Part shown: positions 22,636-34,616 of the stretch, one piece after another
Layout: each line of letters opens with the position of its first letter
Numbering within the stretch: position 1 is the stretch's first letter
NCBI GenBank assembly: GCA_015179025.1
Contig: WHUX01000217.1
Span: 1 to 64,000, forward strand
Direction: 5' to 3'
Length of the DNA stretch: 64,000 nucleotides
Source: Terfezia claveryi
Lineage: Eukaryota > Ascomycota > Pezizomycetes > Pezizales > Pezizaceae
Translations under genes and position numbers: made by a program
Notes under the pieces: generated by a model
The model's database searches: none
Told to the model about the DNA's origin: nothing
What the model saw: only the letters and a program-made list of their open reading frames with translations

Positions 22636-25600
22636 GTGGTAGGAGTATTGGGGTATTTATACTTTCTTGATAGAGTGTCTGCCATCAAATTTTCCTTTCC
22701 TATAGTATACTAAATATCTGTATCAAATTCTATTAGATAATCTGGCCATCACCTTAATTTCTAACTTGTTGGTGTTTGAGTATGGAAGGTTACTAATAGA
22801 TTATGGTTAGTAAAGATAGTGAACTTGTGACCTCTTAATTGTACTTCAAAAAATTTCAATAAGTTAATAATTACTAAAAATTCTTTTTGGAAGGTAGAAT
22901 AATTGAGTTGTACTGAATTAAATTTTTTTGAGTGGAAGCATAATGGTCTGATATATATTAGTGGTCCTTGACTTATCTACAATCCTAGTCCTATATCACT
23001 AGTATTATAGACTAAATATTTGGGTTCAGTAGACTCATTATTCTAGGGTTTTAAAATATATGGGGAATTTATAAATTCCTTTAGTTTTTCAAATACTATA
23101 TTGTGAATATCTGTCTATGTCTATTTTTTTGTTTCTTCTTGCAGTTCCAATAAGGTACTTGTATATAATATTAAGTTGGGAATAAATCTGCTGAGATAAT
23201 GAATGATTCTAAGGAATCCTCAAGGTCCATTTTCTAAGTAGAAGTTAGAAATATTAATATAGTAGTTTTCTTTTTTAAATCTACATGTAGTCCATCTGAT
23301 GTCAAAATATGTCATAACATTTCCAATCTTAGAGTAAAGAATAAGTATTTGCTTTCTTTGAAATGAAATTTCTCATCTTACAAATATTAATATACTTTCT
23401 TCACTAATTTTATATGTGCTTCATATGTTTTGGAAAAAATAATAATATTATTAATATAGATAATTAAATCTTTATAGACTATATTTTTAAAAATTTTATA
23501 CATAATACGAACTATAGTAGCTAGTGCATTATGATCTCCTTATTGCATAACTCTACTTCTAAAATATTCTAGGTGACATAGAAAGGTAGAGTATTGTTCA
23601 GATTGCTTATTGTTTCTAATATTAAAAAATCCATTGGCTAAGTTAAGCTTAGTTCAAATAGAATTTTCCACTATTAGTTCAATTTCTTTATTAATATCTG
23701 GTAGTGGGATATAGTCTAGTTTAATAGCTAAATAACAGTTTTGACAGTCATTGATATGTCTGGCTTCTTTTGGTTTATCTTGTTTAAGAATAGTAAACAT
23801 AACTACAGTATTTGTATCATTTTTCAATCTATATATATGACTTGACGCTTCTTCCTCAATTAATTTGTCATAGATTTGTTGTTTAAATCGATGTCCTAAG
23901 GGTCACTATTTTAGTATCCAAGTAGCTCTGGGTTTTGGTTTGATAAAGTAATTAATTTTTCTTAATAGTAGTAATTTCCATAGTATTATCTTTAAAAATA
24001 ATAAGGGAAACTCTATTATAGAGTTAAATTGTTTCTTTATAGTAGAAACAGCTGTCATGAGTTCTTTTTTTGAATCAGTATCTTCCATATTGCTGATAAT
24101 TTCTCAATTATCTAGTTTACTATAATCTGTAACTGATTCATAGCTGACCTGAGTATATACTGATTTTATACCATTTACTATAGTTTTAGATTTTATCCAT
24201 GTACCCCACTAGAATCTAGGAATATTTTTCAGTTAGATAGTAACTGACTTCTGATAGGCAGGAATTATCACTTTCACTTTGTTAAGAGCAAGTTTCCCTA
24301 AAATTATATTCTATCTAGTTAAATATACTACATAGAATGTTCGTTCTTCTACATAACCTAATTAATCTAGTTTGATAGTATAGGCTTTATCTATCATTTC
24401 TTTTGAGCCTTTAATTGCTATGCTTAATGATTTTTTCTCAATATTTCTAGTCAGTATTTTATATAAATGTACAAATTGAGAATTAATTAAGTCTCCTCCC
24501 TTCATTTGGAGATCAATTAAAGCTAGTGCAGGGTGTTCATTAACTTTGATGAATACCTTGCTAAAATTTAGTACCTATCTTGATAAAAGTTATTCCTTGA
24601 TTTTATTCTTATCAGTTTGGCTCTTAGTAGCTATTGGCATAGCTAAATCCTATTTGCCTATACCTATGGGTACCTTATCTTGTTATTTCCTATAGTCCTT
24701 ATAGGAGTATCCAGGGTTCTAATACTACAGATATTTCTTATCTCTAATCAATTGCATCTTTATCTTCTAATCTAATTTTTTTATAATAGTATTCCAATCT
24801 GAGTCCTTCCATTTTTCTGTATTGGGTTTGGTACTAGGATTGCTGTTAGGATTAAATCCTGTTTTCTGTTATTAATTCTAGTCCCTGTATAGACCATAAC
24901 TCTAATTTTCATTTCAAGGGTGTTGTCATCGGGATATATTTGGTATAGATAGTAGTATAATATTTTTTTTTGAAGCTTTATATGACTCTACTTAATGTAC
25001 AAGATGATCATATAACCATTTTTCTTTAATTAACGGAATTAATATCACTAACATATATAGTGACAAGTCATTAAGAAACTTTTTTCTCTTTACTTCCTGT
25101 GATATTGATTTTTTACCATTCTTGTCAATTAATTTAATTTGTATTTTAGTAAGCTAATTGGCAAACTCTTTAATTTCTATGTGATGTCTATGCTTGTATA
25201 GTATAGCTGTCTTCTATTATTTCTATACAATATCTTTACTAATGGAGGGTATCAGAAAATCCCTTAGTACTAGTATAAAGTTGAAGAATTTTGTATCCTT
25301 CCCTTTCTCTTTTAGGAATTAATTATAAGTAGTAAGTACACTCCCTTCCATTCTAAATATAACAATTTTCAAAGCTGAAGCACCTTCTAAATCTATCCCT
25401 TTGATAACTAACTAACATTATATTACTATGGCTCAAGAGTCAAAATATTGTGACTCTTGCTATTTTTTGTCTTCTCTTTAATTTTTTTTGGTAAATCAAT
25501 CTTTATTCCTTTTAAAAGGTTTGTTACCTCATGATTACCTATTGTAACTATCTCTATAGTAGATTCTCATTATTAGGATTTAACTAATTTTTCTCATTGG

Positions 25601-26451
25601 GGCTTTCTAATTAAAGGTTGACTAGCAACTGATAATACTTAATCAGAGTCTGAGGTATCATCTCTGCTATCATCGGGATCTCATCCTCCTCCTTGAGATT
25701 TCTGTTCTTATAGATCTGGTCCTGTATCCAGATTGTCATCATTTTCTGGTAGTTATATATCTTTTAGTGGTTGGTCTTTATCACTTGATTTTTTGGCTGA
25801 CCTAGTCCTCCTTTCTGGTGTCTTACATGCTAAACCTTTGCCTTTCAATTAATCTTTTGGTATTCTCAGGGTTGCTCTTAGAAGTTCTCTGCTAGCCTTC
25901 AAAAAATCCTCTACAGTATGTGCTGATTCTTCTAGATAAGTACTATTTATTATAAATGCAATTATTTTTTTCTAGTTATTTATTACCTAATTCAATTTCT
26001 TTAAAAGAGGAACAAGAGGCTTCTTTAATTCTTTACTTAAAAATGTATTCATTTCTAAGTTCTTTTCTTTAATTAGGTATGGTAGTAGCTATAAATAGTA
26101 TTTTAGTACAGCTTCCATTAAAAGTCAAGTATCATGAGGATGATACTGTTGGGCATGTCCCATTGAGCAAGTATATTTTAAAATCTCCTCAATTGTTAGA
26201 AAATGTCTATCTCAAAATTCTTCAGGTAGGAGAGGCAATGCCATACTAAAATATAGTTTGCTTCCTATTCTACCTGGTTCTCCTATTTCTATATCCATAG
26301 GCAGATTTATTTCCCCTCCTGTGTTAGGAACTATAAATCTGGTCTTTCTGAGAGTGTCTTGTACTAATTTCTTAATATCTTCGGGTAACATAGTTAACTG
26401 CTTCGACCTCTTAGTCTTCTTACTAAGTTCAGATACTATTAATATCTGATT
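22636..26451 (-). pseudogene. gag-pol of family A copy A2, heavily decayed
   Basis: The minus strand from 26451 down matches A1 collinearly: Gag N-terminus (26450-26160), acidic linker (about 25700-25640), capsid (25430-24960), zinc knuckle near 24730, protease with GATCTCC for the same Asp-Leu motif near 24520, the short open stretch 24088-23906 (MEDTDSKKELMTAVSTIKKQ), RT (about 23990-23200) and RNase H (23050-22640). The rest of RNase H is at 4051-3978. The sequence is strongly AT-shifted with stops every few dozen codons, one of the oldest or most mutated copies here. Confidence 0.85.
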
Positions 26452-26969
26452 TCATTATCTGTCTATAACTAAATGTAGCTAGTTATGTAATATGATTGTC
26501 AAGTTACTTTTCCTCTTTGGCATCTTTCTGTACTGCTGGTGTAGTGGCTAATGATCCTTCTAATCTCCATTTGACTAACAGTTTGGTTAGCTTAATGGCT
26601 CACTTAATTGGTGAGGCTGGATGTCAGGATCCTGATGTTTTTTATAGTCTTGGTTTTTCTTTATCTACTGGGCTAGAATCTAGTTCTAGTTCTTCTAGCC
26701 CAAGTGTCACTTTTTCTAATTGGTGTATTGAGGTAGACATTAGAGGTACAGAGGTCTTGGTAGAAATGTCTGGGCCTAAGGAAGGTTCTGATAGAGGTAG
26801 TTTTTTGCTAGAGGAAATGGCTGCAGTGGAGGCAGCGAGATTTGAGTCTTAGGATAGTGATACTTGGTTGTTTAGACCAATTATTTCTAGGACCTGAAGG
26901 GCCGGTTTTTCTATAATATACTGGTGCTACAGATATAACTGTAATGGCAGTTACTAGGAGTGCAAGATA
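26452..26969 (-). other. leader of A2, truncated by the A3 LTR
   Basis: This corresponds to the leader of A1 read on the minus strand. It ends at TCTTGCACTCCTAG, where the plus-strand LTR of A3 begins, so the A2 5' LTR is missing here. The plus strand is open at 26496-26852 (118 codons, SSSSSSPSVTF); I regard that as a by-product. Confidence 0.7.
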
Positions 26970-27656
26970 TGTAATAGAGAACATTTTATTACTTATATAA
27001 TTACTTATATACTTTTATATTTCCTATATTACTACTATATTATGTAACTAAGCCTCTCACTTGAATGACTAGCCTTCTACCATTTCCTACTACTTTATAA
27101 GTGTTTATAGCATGCGAAATTTGCCATTGGAAATTCCATAGAAGTTGCTATATAAATATACCCTCAGTATGGCTGCATGACCTTTCTTTTAAAGATATAA
27201 GTCCCTACTATAGCCACATGACCTTTATTCTAGCCATGTGAGTCATTACTATGGCCACATGACCTTTTTTGTACTGTGCACTACCTTTTGGTATGCTACC
27301 CTTTATTGTATTTATTTCTTTAGTTATTAAATTTCAGAGAAGTATAAATAGGCACTAGATTCTCTCTAAAATCCCAAAAAAAGAAGCAAAAAGTAGCAAG
27401 CAACGAGCAAGCAACGTATAGTAGCAAGCAAGCCTATATACGATCAGATCAAGATCCTATAGTTTAGATAGCATAAATCATATAAGATAGATTATACTAG
27501 TTAATTACTATTCCCTTTAGGAATGTCCCACATAGTAATCTCCCTACCCTTCTGAAGTCTTACTTCAAGAGAACTGAAATAACCAAACGTCCATGCCTAC
27601 AGATATAGATTATATAAACGATACTAAATAAATGCTGTTTAAAACCATTTATTATA
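26970..27656 (+). repeat. 5' LTR of A3
   Basis: It starts TGTAATAGAG and ends TTATTATA (CA changed to TA). The U3 motif is TGAGTCA here and the TATA box TATAAATAGG is kept near 27344. The U5 stem reads TGAAGTCTTACTTCA, with both arms changed relative to A1 so that pairing is preserved. Confidence 0.9.
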
Positions 27657-28499
27657 TTTTTTTTAACTTAATTACCAAATCTTTACTCTTAAATCCAAGG
27701 CCTGATTAACCTTCAGATACTTTGTTACATTAAAGCAAGTGCATAAAATTTGACACAAATACCTATACATATGAACATGTACATATAAAATGATATTAAT
27801 ATTCAACTAGCTAGTAAATTATCTAATAATAAGATATCAGACTCTCAACTATAGTATATCAATAAAAGATTTACAAAGTAAGCTAAGTAAAGCTCTAATA
27901 GGCTATAGTACCCTATATTAAACAATTCCACCCTTGCTCACAACTATTTTCTCAATAAGATTGACAAACGATCTTGTACTTCTAGCAACTACCATTACAG
28001 TTATATCTGTAGCACTAGTATATTATAGAAAAACTAGCCCTGCAGGTCTAAGGAATAATTGGTCTAAATAACTAAGCATCACTATCCTAAGACTCAAATC
28101 TCATTGCCTCTACTACAGCCATTTCCTCTAGAAAAGAACTACCTCTATGAGAACCTTTCTTAGGCCTAGACATTTCTACCAAGACCTTTGCACCTCCAAC
28201 ATCTACTTCAACACACCAATCAGAAAAAGTGACACTCATACTAAAAGAACTAGAACTAGATTCTAGCCCAGTAGACAAAGAAAAACCAGGACTATAAGAA
28301 ACATCAGGATCCTGATATCCAGCATTATCAATCGAGTGAGCTATCGAGCCAACTGAACCGTCAGTCAAATAGATATCAAAAGGATTATCAGTCACTATAC
28401 CATCTATACAGCAAGGTACTAAAGAGGAAAAGTAACTTGATGATCATATCCTATAACTAGCTGCATTTGGTTATGGCCAAATAATGAAATTAGATATTA
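27657..28499 (+). other. leader of A3
   Basis: It is homologous to 14143-14980 of A1 with many transitions. The complementary strand is open at 28395-28087, the same artefact as in A2. Confidence 0.7.
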
Positions 28500-30047
28500 A
28501 TAGCATCTAAACTTAGTAAGAAGACTAAGAGGTCAAGGTGGTTAACTATATTACTCGAATATATTAAGAAATTAGTATAAGACACTCCCAGAAAGATAAG
28601 ATTTATAGTTCCTAATATAGAGGGGGAAATAATTCTATATATGGATATAGAAATAGAAGAACCAGGTGGAATAGGAAGCAAACTATATTTTAGTATGGCA
28701 TTGCCTCTTGCACCTAAAGAATTTTGAGATAGACATTTTTCAACAATTGAAGAGATTTTGAAATATACTCACTCAATGGGATATGCCTAATAGTATCATT
28801 CTAATGATACTCGACTTTTAATAAAAGCTATAGTGAAATACTATTTATAGCTAATACCATACTCATTTAAGAAAAAGGATATAGAAATGAATGCATTTTT
28901 AAGTAAGGAACTAAAGAAGCCTCTTGTTCCTCTTTTATAGAAACAAAATTAGGTAATAAATAACTAGAAAGAAATTATTGCATTTATGATGAGTAGCACT
29001 CATCTAGAAGAATTAGCATATACTACAGAGAATTTTTTCAATCCTAGCAGTGAACTTCCAGGAGCGTTTCTAAAAATACTAAAAGATTAATTCAAAGGCA
29101 AAGGTCGAGTACTTGAGATACTAAAAAGGAGGACTAGGTCAGCCAAAGAACCAAGTGACAAAGACCAACTACTAAAAGATATACAACTACCGGAAGACGA
29201 TAACAATCTAGATATAGGACCAGATCTACAAAAACAGAAATCTCAAGAAGAAGGATGAGATCTCGATGATAGTGGAGATGATAGCTCAAACTCTGATAAA
29301 GTATTATCAGTTGCTAGTCAACCTTTAGTAAAACCCCAATGAGGAAAATTAGTTAAATACCAATAATGGGAATCTACTACAAGAATAGTTATAATAGGTA
29401 ACCATAAGGCAACAATCCTTTTAAAAGGAATAAAGATTGATCTATCAGAAAAAATTAAGGAAGAAGACAAAAAATAGCCAGACTCATAATATTTTGACTT
29501 TTAAACTATAGCAATACAACATTAGTTGGTTATCAAAGGGATAGATTTAGAAAGTGCTTTAGCTTTGGAAATTGTTGGATTCACAATAGACGAGAATGTA
29601 CTTACTACTTATAATGAATTCCTAAGAGAGAAAGGGAAGGATATGAAATTTTTTAGCTAAATGCTAGTGCTATGAGATTTTTGAATATTCTCTACTAGCA
29701 AAGATATTTTATGGAAACAATAGGAGACAGCCATACCATACAAGGATGGATATCACATAGGAATTAAATAGTTTGCCAATTGGTTTATTGAAATACAAAT
29801 CAAATTAATTAACAAAAATGGTCAACAGTTAATATTGTAGGAAGTAAAAAGAAGAAAGTTTTCATCTGCTACCATATATGTTGGTGACATTAATTCCTTT
29901 AATTAAAGAAGAATGGTCATATAATTAGCTTGTATATCAATAACAGTTATATAAAGTCTCAAAAAAGGATATTGCTACACTATCTATACTAAATACATCT
30001 CCGCAACAACACCTTCAGAATGAAAATCGAAGTCATAGTCTACAAAG
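28500..30047 (+). pseudogene. gag of A3
   Basis: The A1 start ATGGCATCT reads ATAGCATCT at 28500, so the start is lost. The N-terminal module, acidic linker (about 29190-29290) and capsid region (29510-29990) can all be aligned, but stops are frequent. The zinc knuckle and everything downstream are absent because B2 follows. Confidence 0.8.
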
Positions 30048-30784
30048 GTAGTAGAGAATAAGAAAGAGTAGAAAAAAGTTTAATTTTTTAAGTTTTTTTA
30101 GTTTTTTTTTATTATTTTATTTTTTCTTATTTATTTTATTAGTTTTTGTTTATTAAGTGATTTAGTTATTTGAATGAATGGCAATGCTTTTAGTGATTTG
30201 CTTGTTAATGCTGACACCTGAACAGACTTGTTTAAATGTCAAATTAAAGAGGCTAATATTTTAAATAAGGAAGAGATTTGATAGTCAAATAGAGTTGTTC
30301 ACATGTCAAATAAGCAAGAGATTTGACAGTCGAATAGAGTTGTTTGGATATCGAATAAGCAAGAGATTTGACAGTCGAACAGAGTTGTTCAGGTGTCAAA
30401 TAAGTAAGAGGTTTAACAGTTGAACAGAGTTGTTCGGGTGTCAAATAAGGGAAGGGTAAAGAAATGACAGTCAAATAGGGTTATTTGGATGTCAAGAGAG
30501 ATAGGTATCAGTAAAATAGTTAGTTCAAGGTAGATTTACACAAAAGTTAGTCTTGTTAGTTGATAATGATATTATTGTGATGGAAAGCAGAAGGATATAG
30601 TCGTTATAGTATTTTTATAGAAAAACTTGAAGTAGGTAAAAGGAAGAAAAACAGTGATTTTGTAAAGTACAATTCTACTTTTGGGATTTCTCTATCTTTT
30701 CTTCTTTTCTAAGTTAGTAATACTATTGAAGCTCTCACCCAGTTCTTCAGTAAATATTCTTCCATTAGGAACAAAGTGCCTTTA
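30048..30784 (+). repeat. 5' LTR of B2
   Basis: It starts GTAGTAGAGAATAAG, corresponding to TGTGGTAGAGAATAAG of B3, and ends GTGCCTTTA (CA changed to TA). It contains five to six palindromic units at 30205-30500. Confidence 0.85.
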
Positions 30785-30849
30785 TATTAGTCCATTCGAC
30801 CAGAGAGTTTATTACTAAATTATTATCACCAAAAGAAAGAAAAAACAAG

Positions 30850-32858
30850 ATGAAGAGCCCTAAAACGAAGCAGAAATGTATAAGGTCATAGGAATGGTTA
30901 GCAGAAAGCTAATCAAAATGTCATGGGAAAAATAAGTATAGATGATGATAGTATAGATACTAATAGAAATGTACAAAGACCTGAAGAGGATCTGGAACTT
31001 GAAAGTAAGAGAGGAATCTAAAAAAAAGAATGAAGAATAAGAAAAAAAATCAAAGGAATCCTCGAAGACGACAGGAAAAAGTGAATTTTCAGAATTGAAT
31101 GACATAGTATCTAGACTTAAGAGGCAAGTAAGAAAAAGAAGGAGAGCAGAATGACTGACAAGGAGAATTTCTATACAAGTGTACAGTTCTCAATCCATAA
31201 CGTATTCTTACAGCGAAAAGCTAGAAAAGGTTTTAACCAAAATTGACTTATTCCTAAACAAAATATCTCCTGAAAAAGAAGGAGCCTATCATCAATAGCC
31301 TGGAGAAAGCTCAAAAGCAGCAGGGAAGCGAAAGGCTAGAGAAGGGAGAAATAGTCCTATGGTGCCTTATAAAGTCCAAATTGCAACCTTAGGCCCAGTG
31401 GCCTTTTATCCTTTACTTGATTAGCAGGAAGCATCTTATTTTGATAGAACAGATGTCTCTGATTTCCTTGCCAAATGGGATCATCTAACAGTTGAGTAGA
31501 CAGAGGAGTAGAAGATAAAGAGAATTGTCTAATACTATGAGAAATTAATTGGAAAATATCTCAAGACAATTAGGTCATATGAGGAGAATGATTGGGATAA
31601 ATTTAAGAAGCAACTGTGAAAGAATTTCAGGGCCAGTAACTCAGAGTTGAAAAGGATTATGGTAAAGGACTTGCAAAAGATAGTATTAGAAATAAGAAAG
31701 AAGGAAAATGCATGTCCTGGCGACTACTATTCATTCATCATTGAATACAGTGAATGATCAGAAATGTTGTTAGAAAAAAGAAGGTTGAATGAGTAGACTA
31801 GGATTACATTATTTTACAAGCCTTCAAAATTCATGTAGGAGATAAGATTTATAACAAGTATGAGATCGATCTAGAGAATCCTGATATACTTATAGATAAG
31901 TAGGAGGACATTAAGCTGACTGTGTTGGAATAGTCAGAGGATAAAGGGTCACAGATAAGAAGGTTCTTTAGGGAAGAAAAAGATGAAATAGAATATGAAG
32001 AAATGGTACCTCAAGGCAAGATACTTAAGAACGATAGTAAGCACAAGGAGATAAAGAAGGAAACCTCGAAGAAGTAGGAAAAGGTGAACCCTATGGATGA
32101 GATCGTCAACCAACTGAGAGATTTGAAGCTACAGCACTTAGAAGCTTAGCGAAGTGCTAAAGAAGAAGTAATCAAGCGAGATCTTGAGTTAGTAGAAGTC
32201 AAGAAGATAGCCACAATGACTACTAAGTTGTAACAACAACAACAACTGTACAATCCCAATCAGTATGGGCAAAGAGATTATGAATCTAATACAGGAACTT
32301 AAGGTGGGAGACAAAGATTTTGAGGATGTTTTTGAGATAGTGGAATATATAGAAGAGATGAATGTAAGGACTTCCAGAAGGTAATCAAAAGAGGAGACGT
32401 ATATTTCTATGTGGCCTCTCTATTCTTGAGACAAGAAAGAATGGAAGGGACAATTAGAATGCCTTATCCAATGGTAGCTGAGGATGGACAGGTAACTGAA
32501 TGATAGAAGGAATAGGTGGAGAGAGCATTAAAGACTAAGGAATCAAAAATTGATTCGATTAAGTCTATTTCTAGCGCAATAATACTATAAGAACAAAGGC
32601 CTAGTGTAAAGACTGTAACCCATGAAGGAGAAAGATATGAATGTTGAAAGATGAATAGGCAGCCAATGATATATAAGCCAGTCCAAACATAAGGCTAATC
32701 TAGGAATATGAAGGAAGGGATTATTCCTAGAGAATCTCGAGAAGGAAATTGAAATACTGGCCACCCAGTAATCTAAAGCTACTATCAAATCAAAAGAAGC
32801 CACAAGAAGAACAAAAGGTGTAGGAGCCTATGATGGAAGATGAGATAATGAAGGATAT
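30850..32858 (+). pseudogene. gag of B2
   Basis: ATG at 30850 aligns with the ATG of B3 at 37672. The charged helix, capsid region (about 31430-31680), FREEKDEIE acidic segment near 31970 and decayed knuckle GCF*DSGIYRRDECKDF near 32325 appear in order. TAG and TGA codons interrupt it. In the knuckle the last Cys is kept here although lost in B1, which helps define the ancestral sequence. Confidence 0.8.
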
Positions 32859-33524
32859 TGTAATAGAGAATGTTTTATTGCTTATATAATTACTTATATA
32901 CTTTTGTATTTCCTATATTACTACTATATTATGTAACTAAGCCTCTCGGTTGAAGAACTAGCCTTCTACCATTTCCTACTGCTTTATAGGTATCCATAAC
33001 ATGCGAAATTTACCATGGGAAATTCCATGGAACTTACTATATGAGCACACCCTCAGTATAGCCGCATGACCTTTGTTTTGAACATAGGAGTCACCACTAT
33101 AGCCACATGATCTTTGTTCCAGCCATGTGACTTATTACTATGGCTACATGACCTCCTTTGTACAGCATACCACCTTCTTGTGTGCCACCCTTTATTGTAT
33201 TTATTTCTTTAGTCATTAGATCTCAGAGGAGTATAAATAGGCACTGGATTTCCTCTGGAATCCAACAGTCAAGAAGTAAGTACATAGCAGCAAGTAAGCC
33301 TATATACCAATCAGATCAAGATTATATACCTTAGATAGCACAAATCATATAAGATAGATTATACTAGTTAATTACTATTCCCCTTTGGGAATGTCCCACA
33401 TAGTAATCTCCCTACTTTTTTGAGGTCTTACCTCAGCAGAACCGAAATGCACAAATGTCTATGCCTACGGATATAGATTGTATAAATGGTATCAAATAAA
33501 TACTGCTTAGTAGTATTCATTACA
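32859..33524 (+). repeat. 5' LTR of A4
   Basis: It starts TGTAATAGAG and ends CATTACA, followed by the same T-tract leader as A1. TATAAATAGG near 33231 is intact and the stem TGAGGTCTTACCTCA is intact. Confidence 0.9.
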
Positions 33525-33716
33525 TTTTTTTTAACTTACTTACCTAATCTTTACTCTTAAATCCAAGACCTGATCAACCTTTAGATACTTTATTACACTC
33601 AAGCAAGTGTATACAATTTGACACACACCTCTACATACATGAATGTACATATATAAAATGATATCAATATTCAACTAGCTAGCAAATCATCCAACAAGGA
33701 GACATTAGACTCTCAA

Positions 33717-33964
33717 CATCAGCAAGAAAAAAGTGGCATCGGGACGCCAGGTAGTGTCTCCAGGAGACAGGGTTGTCTCTGGTGTCTTTTGTGTCTTTTA
33801 TGTCTCCTAGGTGTCTCCTAAGTGTCTCCCATGTGTCTCCCAGTATCTCCTAGTGTCTCCTGGAGACACTGGGAGACATTCTGCCAATCGTGGAGACACA
33901 CCTTGTCTTCAGTGGCAATACTGTCTCTAGAGACACTGGAGACAAACTATTTTCTTTCCTGATG
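33717..33964. mobile_element. MITE copy 1 in the A4 leader (248 bp)
   Basis: Family A leaders read CTCAACTGTAG; here 248 bp separate CTCAA from AACTGTAG, giving a 2-bp AA duplication (33715-33716 and 33965-33966). The ends are CATCAGCAAGAAAAAAGTGG and, inverted, CATCAGGAAAGAAAATAGTT. The interior is a ladder of GTGTCTCC words that form inverted pairs such as GTCTCCAGGAGAC. No coding capacity exists, so an autonomous partner must supply the transposase. Confidence 0.8.
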
Positions 33965-34616
33965 AACTGTAGTACATCAACAAAAGACTTAGAAGCAAGC
34001 TAAGTAGAGCTTTAACAGGTAGTAGTATCCTATATTAAACAATCTCACCCTTATTCATAATACTTTTCCCAATAAGATTGACAACTTATCTTGCACTCCT
34101 AGCAACTACCATTACATCTATACCTATAAATCTAGTACACTATTGAAAAACTGGCCCTCCAGGTCCTAGGAATAATTGGTCTAAACAACCAAGTATCATA
34201 ATCTTAAGGCTTAAATCTCGCTGCCTCTACTATAGCTAATCCCTCCAGAAAAGAATTACCTTTATCAGAACCTTCCTTAGGTCCAGACATTTCTACCAAG
34301 ACCTCTGTGCCCCCAACGTCTACCTCAATACACCAATCAGAAAAAGTGATACTCTTACCAGAAGAACTAGAATTAGATTCTAGCCCAGTAGATAAAGAAA
34401 AATCAGGACTAGAAGAAATGTTAGGATCCTAACATCTAGCCTCACCAATCGAGTGAGCCATTAAGCTAACCGAACCATCAGTCAAATAGAGATCAGAAAG
34501 ATCATCAGCCACCATACCATCAGTACAGTAAGGTGCTAAAGAGAAAAAGTAACTCAACAATCGTATCGTATAACTAGCTGTATTTGGTTGGAGACAGATA
34601 ATAAAATTAGATATTC

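Larger units (their letters stand above)
26970..30047 (+). mobile_element. A3: 5' LTR and gag of a family A element, cut by B2
   Basis: The LTR and leader follow A1 in order, then the gag region as far as the sequence after the capsid (AACACCTTCAGAATG near 30010). There the B2 LTR begins. No 3' part of this copy was found in the window. Its left neighbour is the leader of A2 in the opposite orientation. Confidence 0.85.
30048..32858 (+). mobile_element. B2: 5' LTR and gag of a family B element, cut by A4
   Basis: The LTR at 30048-30784 is followed by gag up to the linker before the protease (GATGAGATAATGAAGGATA at 32837-32857, homologous to about 10905 in B1). The A4 LTR starts at 32859. It lies in the opposite orientation to B1. 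Confidence 0.85.

Noticed and set aside
26496..26852. A 118-codon plus-strand ORF, with counterparts antisense to A3 (28087-28395) and A6 (55877-56095)
   Set aside because: It is antisense to the family A leader in each copy. The sense strand is also a low-complexity Ser/Glu frame apart from RIP-type stops, and the antisense protein is a serine/acid tract without a domain, so codon bias explains it.
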